A stretch of 64,000 nt of DNA from Leguminivora glycinivorella (lineage: Eukaryota; Arthropoda; Insecta; Lepidoptera; Tortricidae), in contig NC_062980.1 of assembly GCF_023078275.1 (NCBI RefSeq), positions 16,262,783 to 16,326,782 on the forward strand, written 5' to 3'. A program made the position numbers and the translations under genes. Under the pieces are notes generated by a model. It did not search any database, was not told the origin of the DNA, and worked only from the letters and a program-made list of their open reading frames with translations. Within the stretch, counting starts at the first letter, position 1. The number at the start of each line of letters is the position of its first letter. Of this stretch, positions 31,301-36,100 are shown in pieces.

Positions 31301-32718
31301 AAGTATGTAATTGACGTGTAAATGTAAATATTTTCCTGGGTTCGAATCCCGGTAAGGGCATTTATTTGTGTGATGAGCACAGATATTTGTTCCTGTCATG
31401 GATGTGTTTCTATGTATATAAGTATTTGTATATTATATATGTCGTTGTTTGAGTACCCACAATACAAGCCTTCTTGAGCTTACCGTGGGGCTTAGTCAAT
31501 CTGTGTAATAATGTCCTATAATATTTATTTTATGATTTATTTATATATTTTTTATTTATTTATTTATGTATTTATATTTTTTCATAATTTCAGACGGACC
31601 CAGCTAGATGGCGAATTGTATTCTTCTTAGCAGCTGGCCTGATAATAACCGGGGACCTGGTATTTCGTTTCTTCGGTACCACTAAGCTTCAACCGTGGAA
31701 TGATGCGCCAAGTGACTATGAACCAGGTAGATTTTTTTGTGTGTGTGTCAATTTCTTCCAATATCAGCGGTGAAATGAAAGCCCACAGACTTCGCTGGTT
31801 CGGTCACTTACTTAGAATGGGAAACGATCGGGCTGTTAAGAGAGCGCTCTTGGGTCGACCGGCTGGTGGCCGTCCGACGGGTCGACCCAGGTATCGCTGG
31901 GAGGACAGTGTGGTGGCGGAACTGCGTCGTCTTCAAGTCAGTGACTGGCAAGAGGCTGCGCAGGATCGGGATAGGTGGCGATCTTTCGTTTCGGAGGCCA
32001 AGATTCACTTTGGATCACTGAACCAAAATAGTTATTTAGTGTCAATTTCTATAGAAAATGTCATGAGATCTAACATCCAGTAGACCCTTCAAAAGATACA
32101 TATATATTATTGGTCTAGTTTTAGAGCGTCATTAGTAATAGCGAAAGCTTTAACCGCCGTAAGGTAGGTATGTACAGTCAACCAATTGGAACCTAGGCCA
32201 CTCTACAACCATGTCAAAATGATAAACAGTAAGAGATTTCATACAATCTGATTTATAACATCACTATGACATAGTTCTATAGTGGCCTAGGGTTCCAATT
32301 GGTTGACTGTACCTTAACCCTGCCTGGGACGTCACAATTATAGTGTCAAGTTATGTACAAGGAGTTGTATGAGCAATACTATTTACTTACTTTAGTTGGC
32401 GATTACCCAAGATAAATCTTGACTCCTACAAAAGAGCACGCCACTTCGTCGGTTCAAAGCAATACCATGCAAAATTAGCAATAGTGTTCTGGAACTTTTT
32501 TCATTTATTTTTTGTTTGTGACCATAATACTGTAAAACTTCTTGACTGTAATCTTGCGTGGTTATCATAATTTACTTTAGTAACAATTTTTTGTTAACTT
32601 AATGTCAGATTTTTTTTTTGTTGCAGGCAAAGAAAATCAGTTGAAAAATAATACGGACTCAGAGAAAGCGAATCAAGAAATAGTGTATAGTTTTCAGAAC
32701 CAGCTCAAAGACAATTAA
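4232..32718 (+). CDS. SLC17-family (MFS) transporter, ten exons
   Basis: The joined exons encode 474 residues after a 2-base split codon. The protein reads as a complete 12-helix SLC17 member (sialin/vesicular glutamate/putative inorganic phosphate cotransporter group) lacking only its first few residues. Exons: 4232-4368, 16344-16523, 20985-21120, 23180-23394, 23655-23807, 24446-24578, 25268-25392, 26506-26628, 31594-31726, 32627-32718. Hallmarks are an NST glycosylation sequon in the loop after TM1, SSFFWGYTIMQIPAG in TM2, RMAMG then WAPPQERTRL between TM4 and TM5, and a hydrophilic charged C-terminus. The family moves organic anions or phosphate coupled to H+ or Na+; the substrate here cannot be read from sequence. 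The introns are full of transposons. Family-typical length (about 480 aa) argues for a functional gene; the start exon is uncertain (see 5313). Confidence 0.93.
4406..4565. mobile_element. MITE, AGTATTTTATGCAAC family, copy 1
   Basis: Lies 37 bp after an exon. Imperfect inverted ends (AGTATTTTATGAAAC at 4406 and GTTGCATAAAATACT at 4530-4544) enclose ACAATTTGAGGCGAGGCCG. A reverse-complement copy lies at 49993-50150, including the flank TGGTCGTAGAAAAAG. Confidence 0.75.
5221..5334 (+). promoter_or_regulatory. Candidate promoter/5' UTR and start exon (MLRNRRPG)
   Basis: A locally GC-rich stretch (GTCCGACAGTCGGCCGAGC and following) leads to ATG at 5313, seven codons plus one base, and a strong donor G|GTAAGT at 5334/5335. 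A short upstream ORF starts at 5293. The one-base overhang fits the two-base start of exon 4232-4368, giving a family-typical basic N-terminus before GSGLGIRHLQ. But this exon lies about 0.9 kb downstream of that one. It would be out of frame with the exon at 16344. Confidence 0.4.
5335..7765. other. AT-rich intronic DNA, no gene recognised
   Basis: No exon with family similarity and no second copy of the TM1 exon is visible. TTTCTTTTAG at about 5701 is an acceptor-like site, but the frame after it closes quickly. Short open frames at 6125-6790 look random. Confidence 0.5.
7766..7894. mobile_element. Possible small foldback (MITE)
   Basis: AAACCTGGCCACTAAGACG on the left and AATGCCAGGCTTT on the right are weak inverted ends around a GC-richer, TCGA-rich core. 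Only the end similarity supports it. Confidence 0.35.
8142..8260. mobile_element. Foldback MITE (GGGTGCAAA ends)
   Basis: GGGTGCAAAGTTGTATTTTA on the left and TAAAATACATTTGCACCC on the right are inverted. The inner parts (CGAGTGTGGAA, TTAACACACGAG and AACGAGCAAG, CTTGCGAG) also pair loosely, so the whole unit folds back. Confidence 0.65.
8440..8813. mobile_element. Foldback unit related to the DIRS terminus
   Basis: Arms of about 75 bp (8440-8515 and 8738-8813, containing ACCAAGTGAAGTTCGATGAT and its complement) enclose a core that includes a T19 run. The core from TTATTAATGTTTACATG through CCGGGCCTGGTGCAGTCCG is the reverse complement of the right end of the adjacent DIRS-like element (13362-13545). 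It is a derivative terminus or a nested non-autonomous relative. Confidence 0.7.
8810..8863 (+). repeat. DIRS-like element, left terminal inverted repeat
   Basis: 54 bp beginning AATTATGTTTCACAGCTTC and ending TTACATGTTGTAG. It is the exact reverse complement of 13508-13561. Confidence 0.85.
9026..9976 (-). CDS. Tyrosine recombinase (YR) of the DIRS-like element
   Basis: About 316 residues. It integrates the circular cDNA intermediate in this class. An N-terminal SAM-like part (SDSTYKQYDGCIRKWITYC) precedes the catalytic domain. Visible catalytic residues are the first Arg in TAHRVQTLSLIKL, His and Arg in AHSTRHAATT, Trp in TAGWTDSS and the nucleophile Tyr in FAKYYNR, so the active site looks complete. 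There is no ATG at the frame start: the frame is open from 10057 and overlaps the end of pol by about 85 nt in the -1 frame. The first ATG, in IKIMVASLSD, lies just before the recombinase fold. Expression may be by frameshift, splicing or reinitiation. Confidence 0.9.
   Translation of the reverse strand: MLKKSLPIRCIKIMVASLSDSTYKQYDGCIRKWITYCNNKSVDYTNPSVPQIVDFLTEVFDNGAQYGTINSYKSALSLILGEIVNHEIIKRFMKGVFKLRPSKPRYNVTWDPNIVLNYLSQKWPNETLSLEVLGKKSLTLLALVTAHRVQTLSLIKLSNIKVNAPVDITIHIPDSIKTTKPNSYQPILRLPYFDTRPEICPARCLESYINKTTTLRIEHDYLFISHRRPHNNLSSQTLSRWIKNTLSLSGIDTSIFSAHSTRHAATTSANKLGVSLDLIRRTAGWTDSSSVFAKYYNRQIIVDPNQFAMSVLSNNL
9970..12054 (-). CDS. Reverse transcriptase-RNase H of the DIRS-like element
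   Basis: A single open frame from 12054 to the TGA at 9970-9972 with no ATG near its start. It runs through KGYLIPFTSTP, FLSTVFLVPKPNGDKRF and the RT palm (ACIDLKDAYF, NALPFGLSSSPYVF, catalytic VIYLDDIFLIG). RNase H follows with its acidic residues in place (FSDASTTGWGAY, NELEMKAAF, LRIDNVTA, NFEADSLSR), then the DIRS-typical VDLFASRHNAKC region. It copies element RNA into cDNA. Position and the TTTAAAC site indicate synthesis as a gag-pol fusion by -1 frameshift. Confidence 0.93.
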   Translation of the reverse strand, partial: GPFKLQAPSQDRQQAGRQHGAHSSRSSDASALPAQREQPPVPSPGAAAASRPHAVASTHPPLSDLSEIDYEVQYAGRLRCYYDEWTKITDDPVILSWLKGYLIPFTSTPHRPDTPRVYPKTDQEHQDFNKSIKSLLEINAISKCDHVDGEFLSTVFLVPKPNGDKRFILNLKCLNKFVDTKHFKMEDYRTASKFITNYCYMACIDLKDAYFLLPVHESHRKYLRFMYNDILYNFNALPFGLSSSPYVFTKLMKPVMEYLRSQGLLSVIYLDDIFLIGTSYSECKTNVYITKNTLERLGFLLNFDKSCLAPKMECKFLGFVFDSENMIMKLPDTKRIKIKEKLQALLNSYKCTLRDFARFLGLLVSACPAIQYSWLYTKEFEHFKYSCLLNNPSYEQNIRIPTALKNDMFWWLNNIDQGYTPLCVDNYKLEIFSDASTTGWGAYCDHNETFGHWRDDEINLHINELEMKAAFFALKSFARDLYDCRILLRIDNVTAISCINRMGSIQFTHLNKIAREIWEWCICRKIFIFASYIKSKENFEADSLSRKKFNDTEWELNDYAFNEITSNFGYPEVDLFASRHNAKCPIYVTWKNDPDAWAIDAFTISWKNKYFYAFPPFALLAKTMQKIITDKAEGIVVVPYWPMQPWFPLFKKLTVSECITFEPNAKLLISPFRTSHNLYKTLKLVAAKLSGRRC
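11850..12892 (-). CDS. gag-like ORF of the DIRS-like element (main exon)
   Basis: Open from about 12900 to TAG at 11850; the first in-frame ATG is 12848. It encodes a Pro-rich N-terminus (LPPPPPPPRSP), a central region with VHKDIANRWQEILVKGL and LLAPKLNPEAK, and a very basic Arg/Pro/His tail. No zinc knuckle is seen, as is usual for DIRS gag. An acceptor TTGTTCCAG at 12893 joins in phase to an upstream exon (13170-13305). The tail overlaps pol in the -1 frame. Confidence 0.85.
12042..12048 (-). promoter_or_regulatory. Programmed -1 frameshift site TTTAAAC (gag to pol)
   Basis: In the gag frame the codons are CAT TTA AAC, so the heptamer T-TTA-AAC is correctly phased for a -1 slip. The -1 frame is pol and its last stop (12055-12057) lies just upstream of the heptamer; gag itself stops about 190 nt later. 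A GC-rich region follows, including the hairpin GCGCG-CACAG-CTCGCGC at about 11981-11997. It lies further off than the usual 5-9 nt, so a pseudoknot would have to be shown. Confidence 0.75.
12924..13118 (-). repeat. Tandem duplication in the candidate gag intron
   Basis: 84-bp near-identical segments at 12924-13007 and 13035-13118 (period 111; both contain TAACGTATCAC or AACGTATCAC, TTAAATTGTGACGAAG and GGTTTGGTTGCTCGC). Both lie inside the proposed 277-nt intron. Confidence 0.85.
13170..13305 (-). CDS. Candidate gag N-terminal exon (MGKRKEELRDD...)
   Basis: ATG at 13305, 45 codons plus one base, then donor G|GTTAGT. The product is a charged, probably coiled-coil segment (DEIRRKIQKLENKLAKK), then RRRII and a Ser-rich stretch (SSSSDSSALSD). 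Its one-base overhang fits the two-base start after the acceptor at 12893, adding DDTSQVAVHKETT before the first ATG of the main exon. Without splicing the frame ends at once. The joining is inferred. Confidence 0.6.
13508..13561 (-). repeat. DIRS-like element, right terminal inverted repeat
   Basis: Inverted partner of 8810-8863. Similarity on this side continues inward to about 13362 with the foldback unit at 8485-8682, including the A/T homopolymer. Confidence 0.85.
13562..14579. other. AT-rich intronic DNA, nothing recognised
   Basis: Low GC, many homopolymer runs; no exon, repeat end or RNA gene is visible. Confidence 0.6.
14580..14825 (-). mobile_element. tRNA-headed SINE, copy 1 (full)
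   Basis: Read on the minus strand, a head with A box (TGGCGCAGTCGG) and B box (GGTTCGAATCC) is followed by a body (GTGATGAGCACAGATATTTG, GTACCCACAACACAAGCC) and an AT-rich tail. Other copies lie at 24126, 31335, 59930 and 62965. It is not a tRNA gene: there is no acceptor stem closure. Confidence 0.9.
14826..16343. other. AT-rich intronic DNA, nothing recognised
   Basis: No coding exon or clear repeat boundary. The final 30 bp form the acceptor of the exon at 16344. Confidence 0.6.
16344..16523 (+). CDS. SLC17 transporter exon (TM2-TM3)
   Basis: 180 bp, phase 0 at both ends; acceptor TTCCTAG, donor TTT|GTAAGT. It encodes IYEWDDKIRGAVLSSFFWGY (the conserved start of TM2), the PAGILAKKFGGK cytoplasmic loop and TM3. 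The intron before it is 12 kb and holds the DIRS-like element. Confidence 0.95.
16759..16909. mobile_element. MITE (GTAGCCGAATGGCA ends)
   Basis: GTGCCGTAGCCGAATGGCA on the left and TGCCATTCGGCTACGCACC on the right are inverted. The interior has further self-complementarity (ACGCGAAACGAAAACGAAAC against GTTTCGTTTCGTGAGCG). Confidence 0.75.
16977..17121. mobile_element. MITE (TTTAGACGG ends)
   Basis: The left arm CATTTAGACGGTATGAGAAC, TCGCATACGAGTTTTATTA pairs with TAATAAAATCGCATGCGAG, TTCGCACGCCGTCTAAAT on the right, with a short AT-rich loop of about 60 bp. Confidence 0.75.
17318..20499. mobile_element. 3.2-kb foldback element with tandem-repeat arms
   Basis: Ends GAGCCCAGGCCCGCCAGACC and its complement at 20480-20499. 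The left arm (to about 18190) holds one full and one partial unit; the right arm (from about 18760) holds four units beginning at 18771, 19073, 19467 and 19861 (spacing 302, 394 and 394 bp). The first is shortened by a 92-bp deletion. Units contain many GGTCTGGC/GCCAGACC words and GGTTGGGTCCATCC. The central 570 bp are unique and non-coding. The matching 75-codon frames in opposite arms are the same sequence read twice. Confidence 0.9.
20500..20984. other. Intronic DNA, nothing recognised
   Basis: AT-rich; ends in the acceptor of the exon at 20985. Confidence 0.6.
20985..21120 (+). CDS. SLC17 transporter exon (TM4-TM5)
   Basis: Starts in phase 0 after ATTTCAG and ends with one base of a split Gly codon before GTAATT. 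It encodes GWLAICLVRMAMGLTQACF and the family signature PSTHTLIGQWAPPQERTRL. Confidence 0.95.
21465..21548 (+). pseudogene. Truncated THAP zinc-finger start in P-like element 1
   Basis: 27 codons: MVSYSIKWCGKS..., ending DGTTFHS. The THAP pattern C-x4-C ... FH is recognisable, but the first Cys is Tyr (TAC), and the frame stops after FHS where intact THAP exons continue or splice. Not a functional finger as it stands. Confidence 0.7.
21958..22115 (+). repeat. CCTTGCGTTATCCCGGCAT-family repeat, copy 1
   Basis: Contains TCATCCTCCTTGCGTTATCC, CACGGCTCATGGGAACCTGG and GCGTAGGCACTAGTTTTA. Lies inside P-like element 1. Other copies: 30066-30345, 48432-48618 (minus), 59049-59125. A SINE-like dispersed family of lepidopteran type. 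Confidence 0.8.
22975..23152 (-). repeat. Dispersed repeat, copy 2 (CCCGCGGCTTCGC family)
   Basis: Reverse complement of 890-1066 with few differences (TTTGTCCGTCTTTCACGGC, CGAGCGAAGCCGCAGGC). Ends about 28 bp before the exon at 23180. Confidence 0.75.
23180..23394 (+). CDS. SLC17 transporter exon (TM5-TM6 and central loop)
   Basis: The acceptor TTCTTCCAG ends at 23179 and the donor GGGAAG|GTATTT follows 23394. It encodes GIQIGTILTMPVCGVLSS, a second helix (ACATAIIWWGLAG) and the start of the cytoplasmic loop with PREHPWVKQKEREYIE, typical of the middle of this family. Confidence 0.95.
23655..23807 (+). CDS. SLC17 transporter exon (TM7)
   Basis: 153 bp, phase 0 at both ends. It encodes PIPWRSILTSRPLYATAIVH, then IGFNWSFVMFLVQMPTYLKQ; PWR.I..S.P..A and the W.F....Q.PTYL motif are characteristic of SLC17 proteins. 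Confidence 0.95.
24126..24385 (+). mobile_element. tRNA-headed SINE, copy 2 (full)
   Basis: A box TGGCTCAGTCGG, B box GGTTCGAATCC, body GTGATGAGCACACATATTTG, and an (ATTT)n tail ending about 60 bp before the exon at 24446. Confidence 0.9.
24446..24578 (+). CDS. SLC17 transporter exon (TM8)
   Basis: Begins right after a TTTCAG acceptor, only about 60 bp downstream of a SINE. It encodes SSSLSALPFIGQWIILVISG, VLSDYLINRNILS and RKLFNSIG. The last Gly codon is split 1/2 by the next intron. Confidence 0.93.
25268..25392 (+). CDS. SLC17 transporter exon (TM9-TM10)
   Basis: Acceptor CTTACAG, donor GTT|GTAAGT. It encodes CIGGGIGLIVMSFLTSEHQ and a second helix (IAVAVMTITGGILSSSGCG). Phases match both neighbouring exons. 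Confidence 0.95.
25516..26308. mobile_element. Non-autonomous element with 43-bp terminal inverted repeats
   Basis: AAAAACTAGAACATTCCTTT at 25516, continuing GCTAATCCGCGAATAGATAACGT, is repeated inverted at 26266-26308. The 793-bp interior has several poly-A/T blocks (AAAAAAAACCG, GGTTTTTTTT) that pair with each other. No ORF of note. Superfamily unknown; target duplication not clear. Confidence 0.8.
26506..26628 (+). CDS. SLC17 transporter exon (TM11)
   Basis: 123 bp, phase 0 at both ends. It encodes NHIDLSPNFGGIMYGMTNCV and ANLVAILAPLSTGFIL; N..D.SP..AG...G.TN is one of the best-conserved SLC17 stretches. Confidence 0.95.
26672..27560 (+). repeat. AGGGTTCCGTA-family dispersed repeat, diverged long copy
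   Basis: Begins TTAGGGTTCCGTACCTC, GTCTGTCTGTCCCTCTG and ends GAAATCCGACTCGCACTTG, ACCAATTTT. The end phrase recurs at 31170-31205 (GTCCGACTCGCACTTGGCC). Same general architecture as 45932-46527 and 51745-52290. Confidence 0.65.
27777..28010 (-). repeat. LINE 3'-tail fragment
   Basis: GTACCACGTAGGTGGCAAAC, CGGTCCGCCTGATGGAAAGC and GTAACCTATGGACGCCTGCC resemble the 3' ends of lepidopteran non-LTR elements read backwards. No intact protein. Confidence 0.55.
28040..29403. other. Intronic DNA without recognised gene
   Basis: Mixed unique sequence. Words such as GCCGAGAGACGGCGC and CGTCGAGAGATGGC hint at old repeats, but no boundaries could be drawn. Confidence 0.5.
29404..29912 (+). mobile_element. 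P-like non-autonomous element 2 (family II, 509 bp)
   Basis: Ends CACAGACCAACCCCTATAGA and (complement) CACAGAGAACCTCCTATAGA form an imperfect inverted pair. Flanks GCTGTACA and GCTATACA agree at 7 of 8 bases. It is nearly identical to the inverted copy at 61457-61965, which has the same length. It carries a THAP start. Confidence 0.85.
29589..29672 (+). pseudogene. Truncated THAP zinc-finger start in P-like element 2
   Basis: 27 codons: MSTCSVKWCGKVTRS... DGITFHK then TAA. Both Cys of the C-x4-C pair are present, and the ITFH motif follows; the downstream C-x2-H pair and the AVPTF box are absent. In THAP transposases an intron often follows this point; here AA|ATAAGT stands where a GT donor would be. 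Confidence 0.75.
30066..30345 (+). repeat. CCTTGCGTTATCCCGGCAT-family repeat, copy 2 (longest)
   Basis: From ATCATCCTCCTTGCGTTATC to GAGCCGGGTTTGAACCCGC. It shows more of the 3' part of the family than the other copies (CGATGTTTTCCTTCACCGAA). Confidence 0.75.
30838..31145 (+). pseudogene. C-terminal fragment and 3' UTR of a non-LTR retrotransposon
   Basis: Encodes DRAVYNKLPQYVVEAP and SNFKYRLKNWLVEHPFY then stop, the usual C-terminus of insect jockey-type ORF2. It is followed by AT-rich UTR ending near AATAAATGAATATGAG. Inactive fragment in an intron. Confidence 0.7.
31335..31580 (+). mobile_element. tRNA-headed SINE, copy 3 (5'-truncated)
   Basis: Starts within the head at GGGTTCGAATCCCGG, so the A box is missing; the body and (TTTA)n tail are complete. 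It runs to just before the exon at 31594. Confidence 0.85.
31594..31726 (+). CDS. SLC17 transporter exon (TM12)
   Basis: Acceptor AATTTCAG, donor CCAG|GTAGAT. It encodes TDPARWRIVFFLAAGLIITG (W+.VF is typical), then RFFGTTKLQPWND, the usual FG....QPW after the last helix. It ends in phase 1. Confidence 0.95.
31752..32030 (+). pseudogene. C-terminal fragment of a non-LTR reverse transcriptase
   Basis: Encodes GEMKAHRLRWFGHLLRM, RPTGRPRYRWEDSVVAELRR and DRDRWRSFVSEAKIHFGS. The RL+W.GH..RM and GRPR.RW.D patterns mark the C-terminal tail of RT polyproteins of several non-LTR clades. It starts only about 25 bp after the donor at 31727 and has no RT core. Confidence 0.8.
32172..32312. mobile_element. 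MITE with 34-bp inverted ends
   Basis: GTACAGTCAACCAATTGGAA with CCTAGGCCACT on the left and its complement (AGTGGCCTAGGGTTCCAATT, GGTTGACTGTAC) on the right differ by one indel and one base. Total 141 bp, in the last transporter intron. Confidence 0.85.
32627..32718 (+). CDS. SLC17 transporter terminal exon
   Basis: The acceptor TTGTTGCAG ends at 32626. It encodes a hydrophilic 30-residue tail starting GKENQLKNNTDSEKANQE and stops at TAA 32716-32718. There is no membrane segment, as expected for the cytosolic C-terminus. Confidence 0.9.
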
Positions 32719-33131
32719 TATTAAAATATATTGAGTTAGCTAAATTAAAATTGTTTATAAATCCTCAGTGGTTTCTATGATAATCCAGTTATAAAATGAT
32801 CTAGAAAAACTTTTGGTCCTAGAGCTTAATTACATAATAATTGAAAAATTATTGAAAAATAACAGATAAAAAAAAATGTAATTCATTATAAAGTAAAAGG
32901 TATTTTGTGTTTGGGCTTGGAAAGACGATATATCTTGGTATCTTATCACTTATAATATGGAAGGGTATATAAAAAAAAAAAGTAGAACAATAGTCATTAA
33001 AACCGAAACCGAATAGTCATTTCTTATAAGAGCTTAATCTGCGTAATATAGTGATCCTTGGGTATAAGCGTGAGTATAAGAATTATTTATAATCGCTAAA
33101 TTCAAGTACCTATAAATATTATCATAGATTA

Positions 33132-33137
33132 AATAAA
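33132..33137 (+). terminator. Candidate AATAAA poly(A) signal of the transporter
   Basis: AATAAA about 410 bp after the stop codon and just before the TAA microsatellite that hosts the LINE series. Between 32719 and 33180 I see only AT-rich 3' UTR-like sequence. Other AT-rich hexamers exist, so cleavage could occur elsewhere. Confidence 0.4.
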
Positions 33138-33159
33138 ATATTATTAAGGTAGGGTAAAA

Positions 33160-33182
33160 TATTATAATAATAATAATAATAA
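33160..33182. repeat. (TAA)n microsatellite, target of the LINE series
   Basis: About seven TAA units immediately before the 5' end of LINE A. R4/Dong-type elements insert into TAA repeats in known cases. Confidence 0.8.
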
Positions 33183-36100
33183 CCCCCCAAAGAGATCACC
33201 TTGTCGTGGTGGGCGGGCTTACGGGTTGGTGATACTGATGCGAGGTCAGAACGTCATGACCACACCCCAAACTATGGGAGATACAAACATATGTGCCAAT
33301 ATCAACTAGGCTTACCCTTCCCAAACTAAGGTCTCAGCTATCCTATCTTTTCTTCTCCTTCCTTCCTTTTCTTCCTCCTTCTTACTCGTATGTTAAAGAT
33401 GCAGTTACGTTCAAGAGCTTTACGTCCGGGGCCGCTACCCGAGGGCAATCGTCGGGGCGCATCTGGAGCCGTTGCTGGATGCCACAGCATGCGATCCAAC
33501 GGCGATGTGGAGTTGAGCAGGCGGGCTCCCATCGAACAATCTATTACAGCCGGTCATCGGAAGCTGAGCAGGCGGGCCACCGATGTCGAAGCTACAGCCG
33601 ATTCAGGTGATGGTATGGAATCTATGCAGGGTCCTTTTTCAGTATCTCGCTGTAATAACAGGACAACATCTACTCGAGCGAACCCTGCTGCAGACGCCAA
33701 GGTCATACCAGAAACCATCATCTCATCACCGACTTCATCCACCCATAGTTTATTAAACACGGCGAAACCAGGTAAATACAACCTCCGACCACGCATCGGA
33801 GACGAAGCCGTAACTTACAGTTCAGACGACGATAAATCCCTGTTTTCTTCAATCCCATCAACCCGGCCTTCGTACATGTCAAAGAAAACAAGCACTTTAT
33901 CTTCTGTTAGCACGCACGATGGTGTTGTACAAGATGTCATTCCTGACATTGAGCTTGTACCCACCTCGGAAGCTTCCAAAACGCGCAAACGGTGGACGAG
34001 AGAAATGAATGAGTTCATAATGCGCACTTATCTTTACCTTACGGCATTGGATACCGACCTACGAACGTACTTAGAACCACTTCACTTGAAATTTATAGAA
34101 AAATTCCCTAATATGACAGTAACACGTCAAAGAGTAGGTGACCAGAGACGAGCTATTATTCGAAATAAGTTATTACCGCAAGAAACCTTAAACCAAATCT
34201 ATGATGAAGTAAAACTCGAATTGACTAATCTAGAGGTACAATCTACTATACCCAGTACCAACACATCCGTCGCGTCTAATACTCAAGTGACCCGTAACAT
34301 ACAGACTCAAACACGATTACGATGGACTAACGAACAAAACGAAGCTATTATGCTTTCTTATTATAGAATAACAGAACTAGAAACCAATAGAACTTCATAC
34401 CGGAAACCGCTACACGAGGCTTTTATAAACGAGTTTCCGACTCTTGCACATTTAAGCGAACAAAGGATAGCTGACCAGCGGAGGGTAATAATAAATAGTA
34501 AATTCATTAGCGACAGCAGACTGACTGAACTAAAGAAACAAGTAGCTGATGAACTATCTCTCAATATACACACTATCAATAATCAGGTAAACGAAGATGA
34601 ATTAACTTGTAGTAGGCAAACACCCGATCTTGAAACCCAGTTTTTACTAAACATAGATATTACCGAAGATTCTTCTCCTAACAGTCATCCTTCTGAAAAA
34701 AATTCGAAGATAGAAGAAACATTTAGACAGACATTTGACCACTTTAAAGACACTGACCCGACCGCTAGAATGTACATTCCAAAACAAAAAACCTCCAAGA
34801 AACTAGCTAATATAATACAGTATATTAACAACGTAACACTTCCACAGTATATTAACACAGACTCAGAATTTAACACTCTTCAAACAGCAATTTATTGTGC
34901 AGCATGGACAGCTGCAAAACTAAACGGGGCAAAATTATCGTTAGAATCCTCAGATAACTCTCGATCTCGATCTGTGAAAAAAGATAAAAGACCACAGTGG
35001 CAGAGACGATTAGAGAGACGACTAGAAGACATACGAGCTAAAATAAGCAGAATAACGCATTACAGTAACGGGGCTAGAGGTAGGAACCTAGAAAAACAAG
35101 TAAGTGACATAGTAGAACAATATAAAATTCATTCTGTACATGAGGAACCAAACACACAACTCACACACACACTAGACACACTGAAACAAAAACTGGCACT
35201 GATATCAGGGCGTTTACACAGATATAAGGTTTGCACACTTAGAAAGCAGCAAAATAACCAATTCAATAATAATGAAAAACAATTCTACAGAAATATAAGA
35301 CAAGCTACTTCAAATTCAACAGAGAATCATACTAGGAATACAGTTAGTGACACTGACACGCCAGACCCAAACAACTTACGGAACTTTTGGTCAGGGATAT
35401 GGGAAAACCCAGTTTTACACAACATAGAAGCAGAATGGATCAAGACAGAAACTAACAGAAATAGCACAACTATAGCAGAAATGTCATTTCAATATATCCC
35501 AATAGACACGTTTAAAAAGGTACTGAGTAACTTACATAATTGGAAATCACCTGGATCAGATCACATTCACAGCTACTGGTACAAGAAATTTACGACAGCC
35601 CATCCCTATCTACACAACCACCTAAATAAGTTTGTTGAGGACCCTGAAACAATACCAGCCTACCTGACATCCGGAACTACATTCATGATACCGAAAGACC
35701 AAGATGACCTTACCAACCCAGCGAAATACAGACCCATTACATGTTTGCAAACTTTCTATAAGATTTTGACAGCCTGTATCTCTGAATTAATATATAAACA
35801 CGTTGACGAAAATAACATCCTGGCCGAACAACAGAAAGGATGCCGCAAATTTAGCCAGGGGTGTAAGGAACAGCTGACGATAGATGCAGTAATTATGAGA
35901 CATGCTAGTAAAACCAAATCAGACCTGTACTCCATGTATATAGACTACAAAAAAGCTTATGATTCCGTTCCCCACTCGTGGTTGGTACAAGTTTTAGAGA
36001 TATATAAAATACATCCCAAAATTATTACCTTTTTACAAAATGCCATGAGTACTTGGACTACCCGCCTCAGACTCACTACTTCCACCGCCGTTATAGAAAC

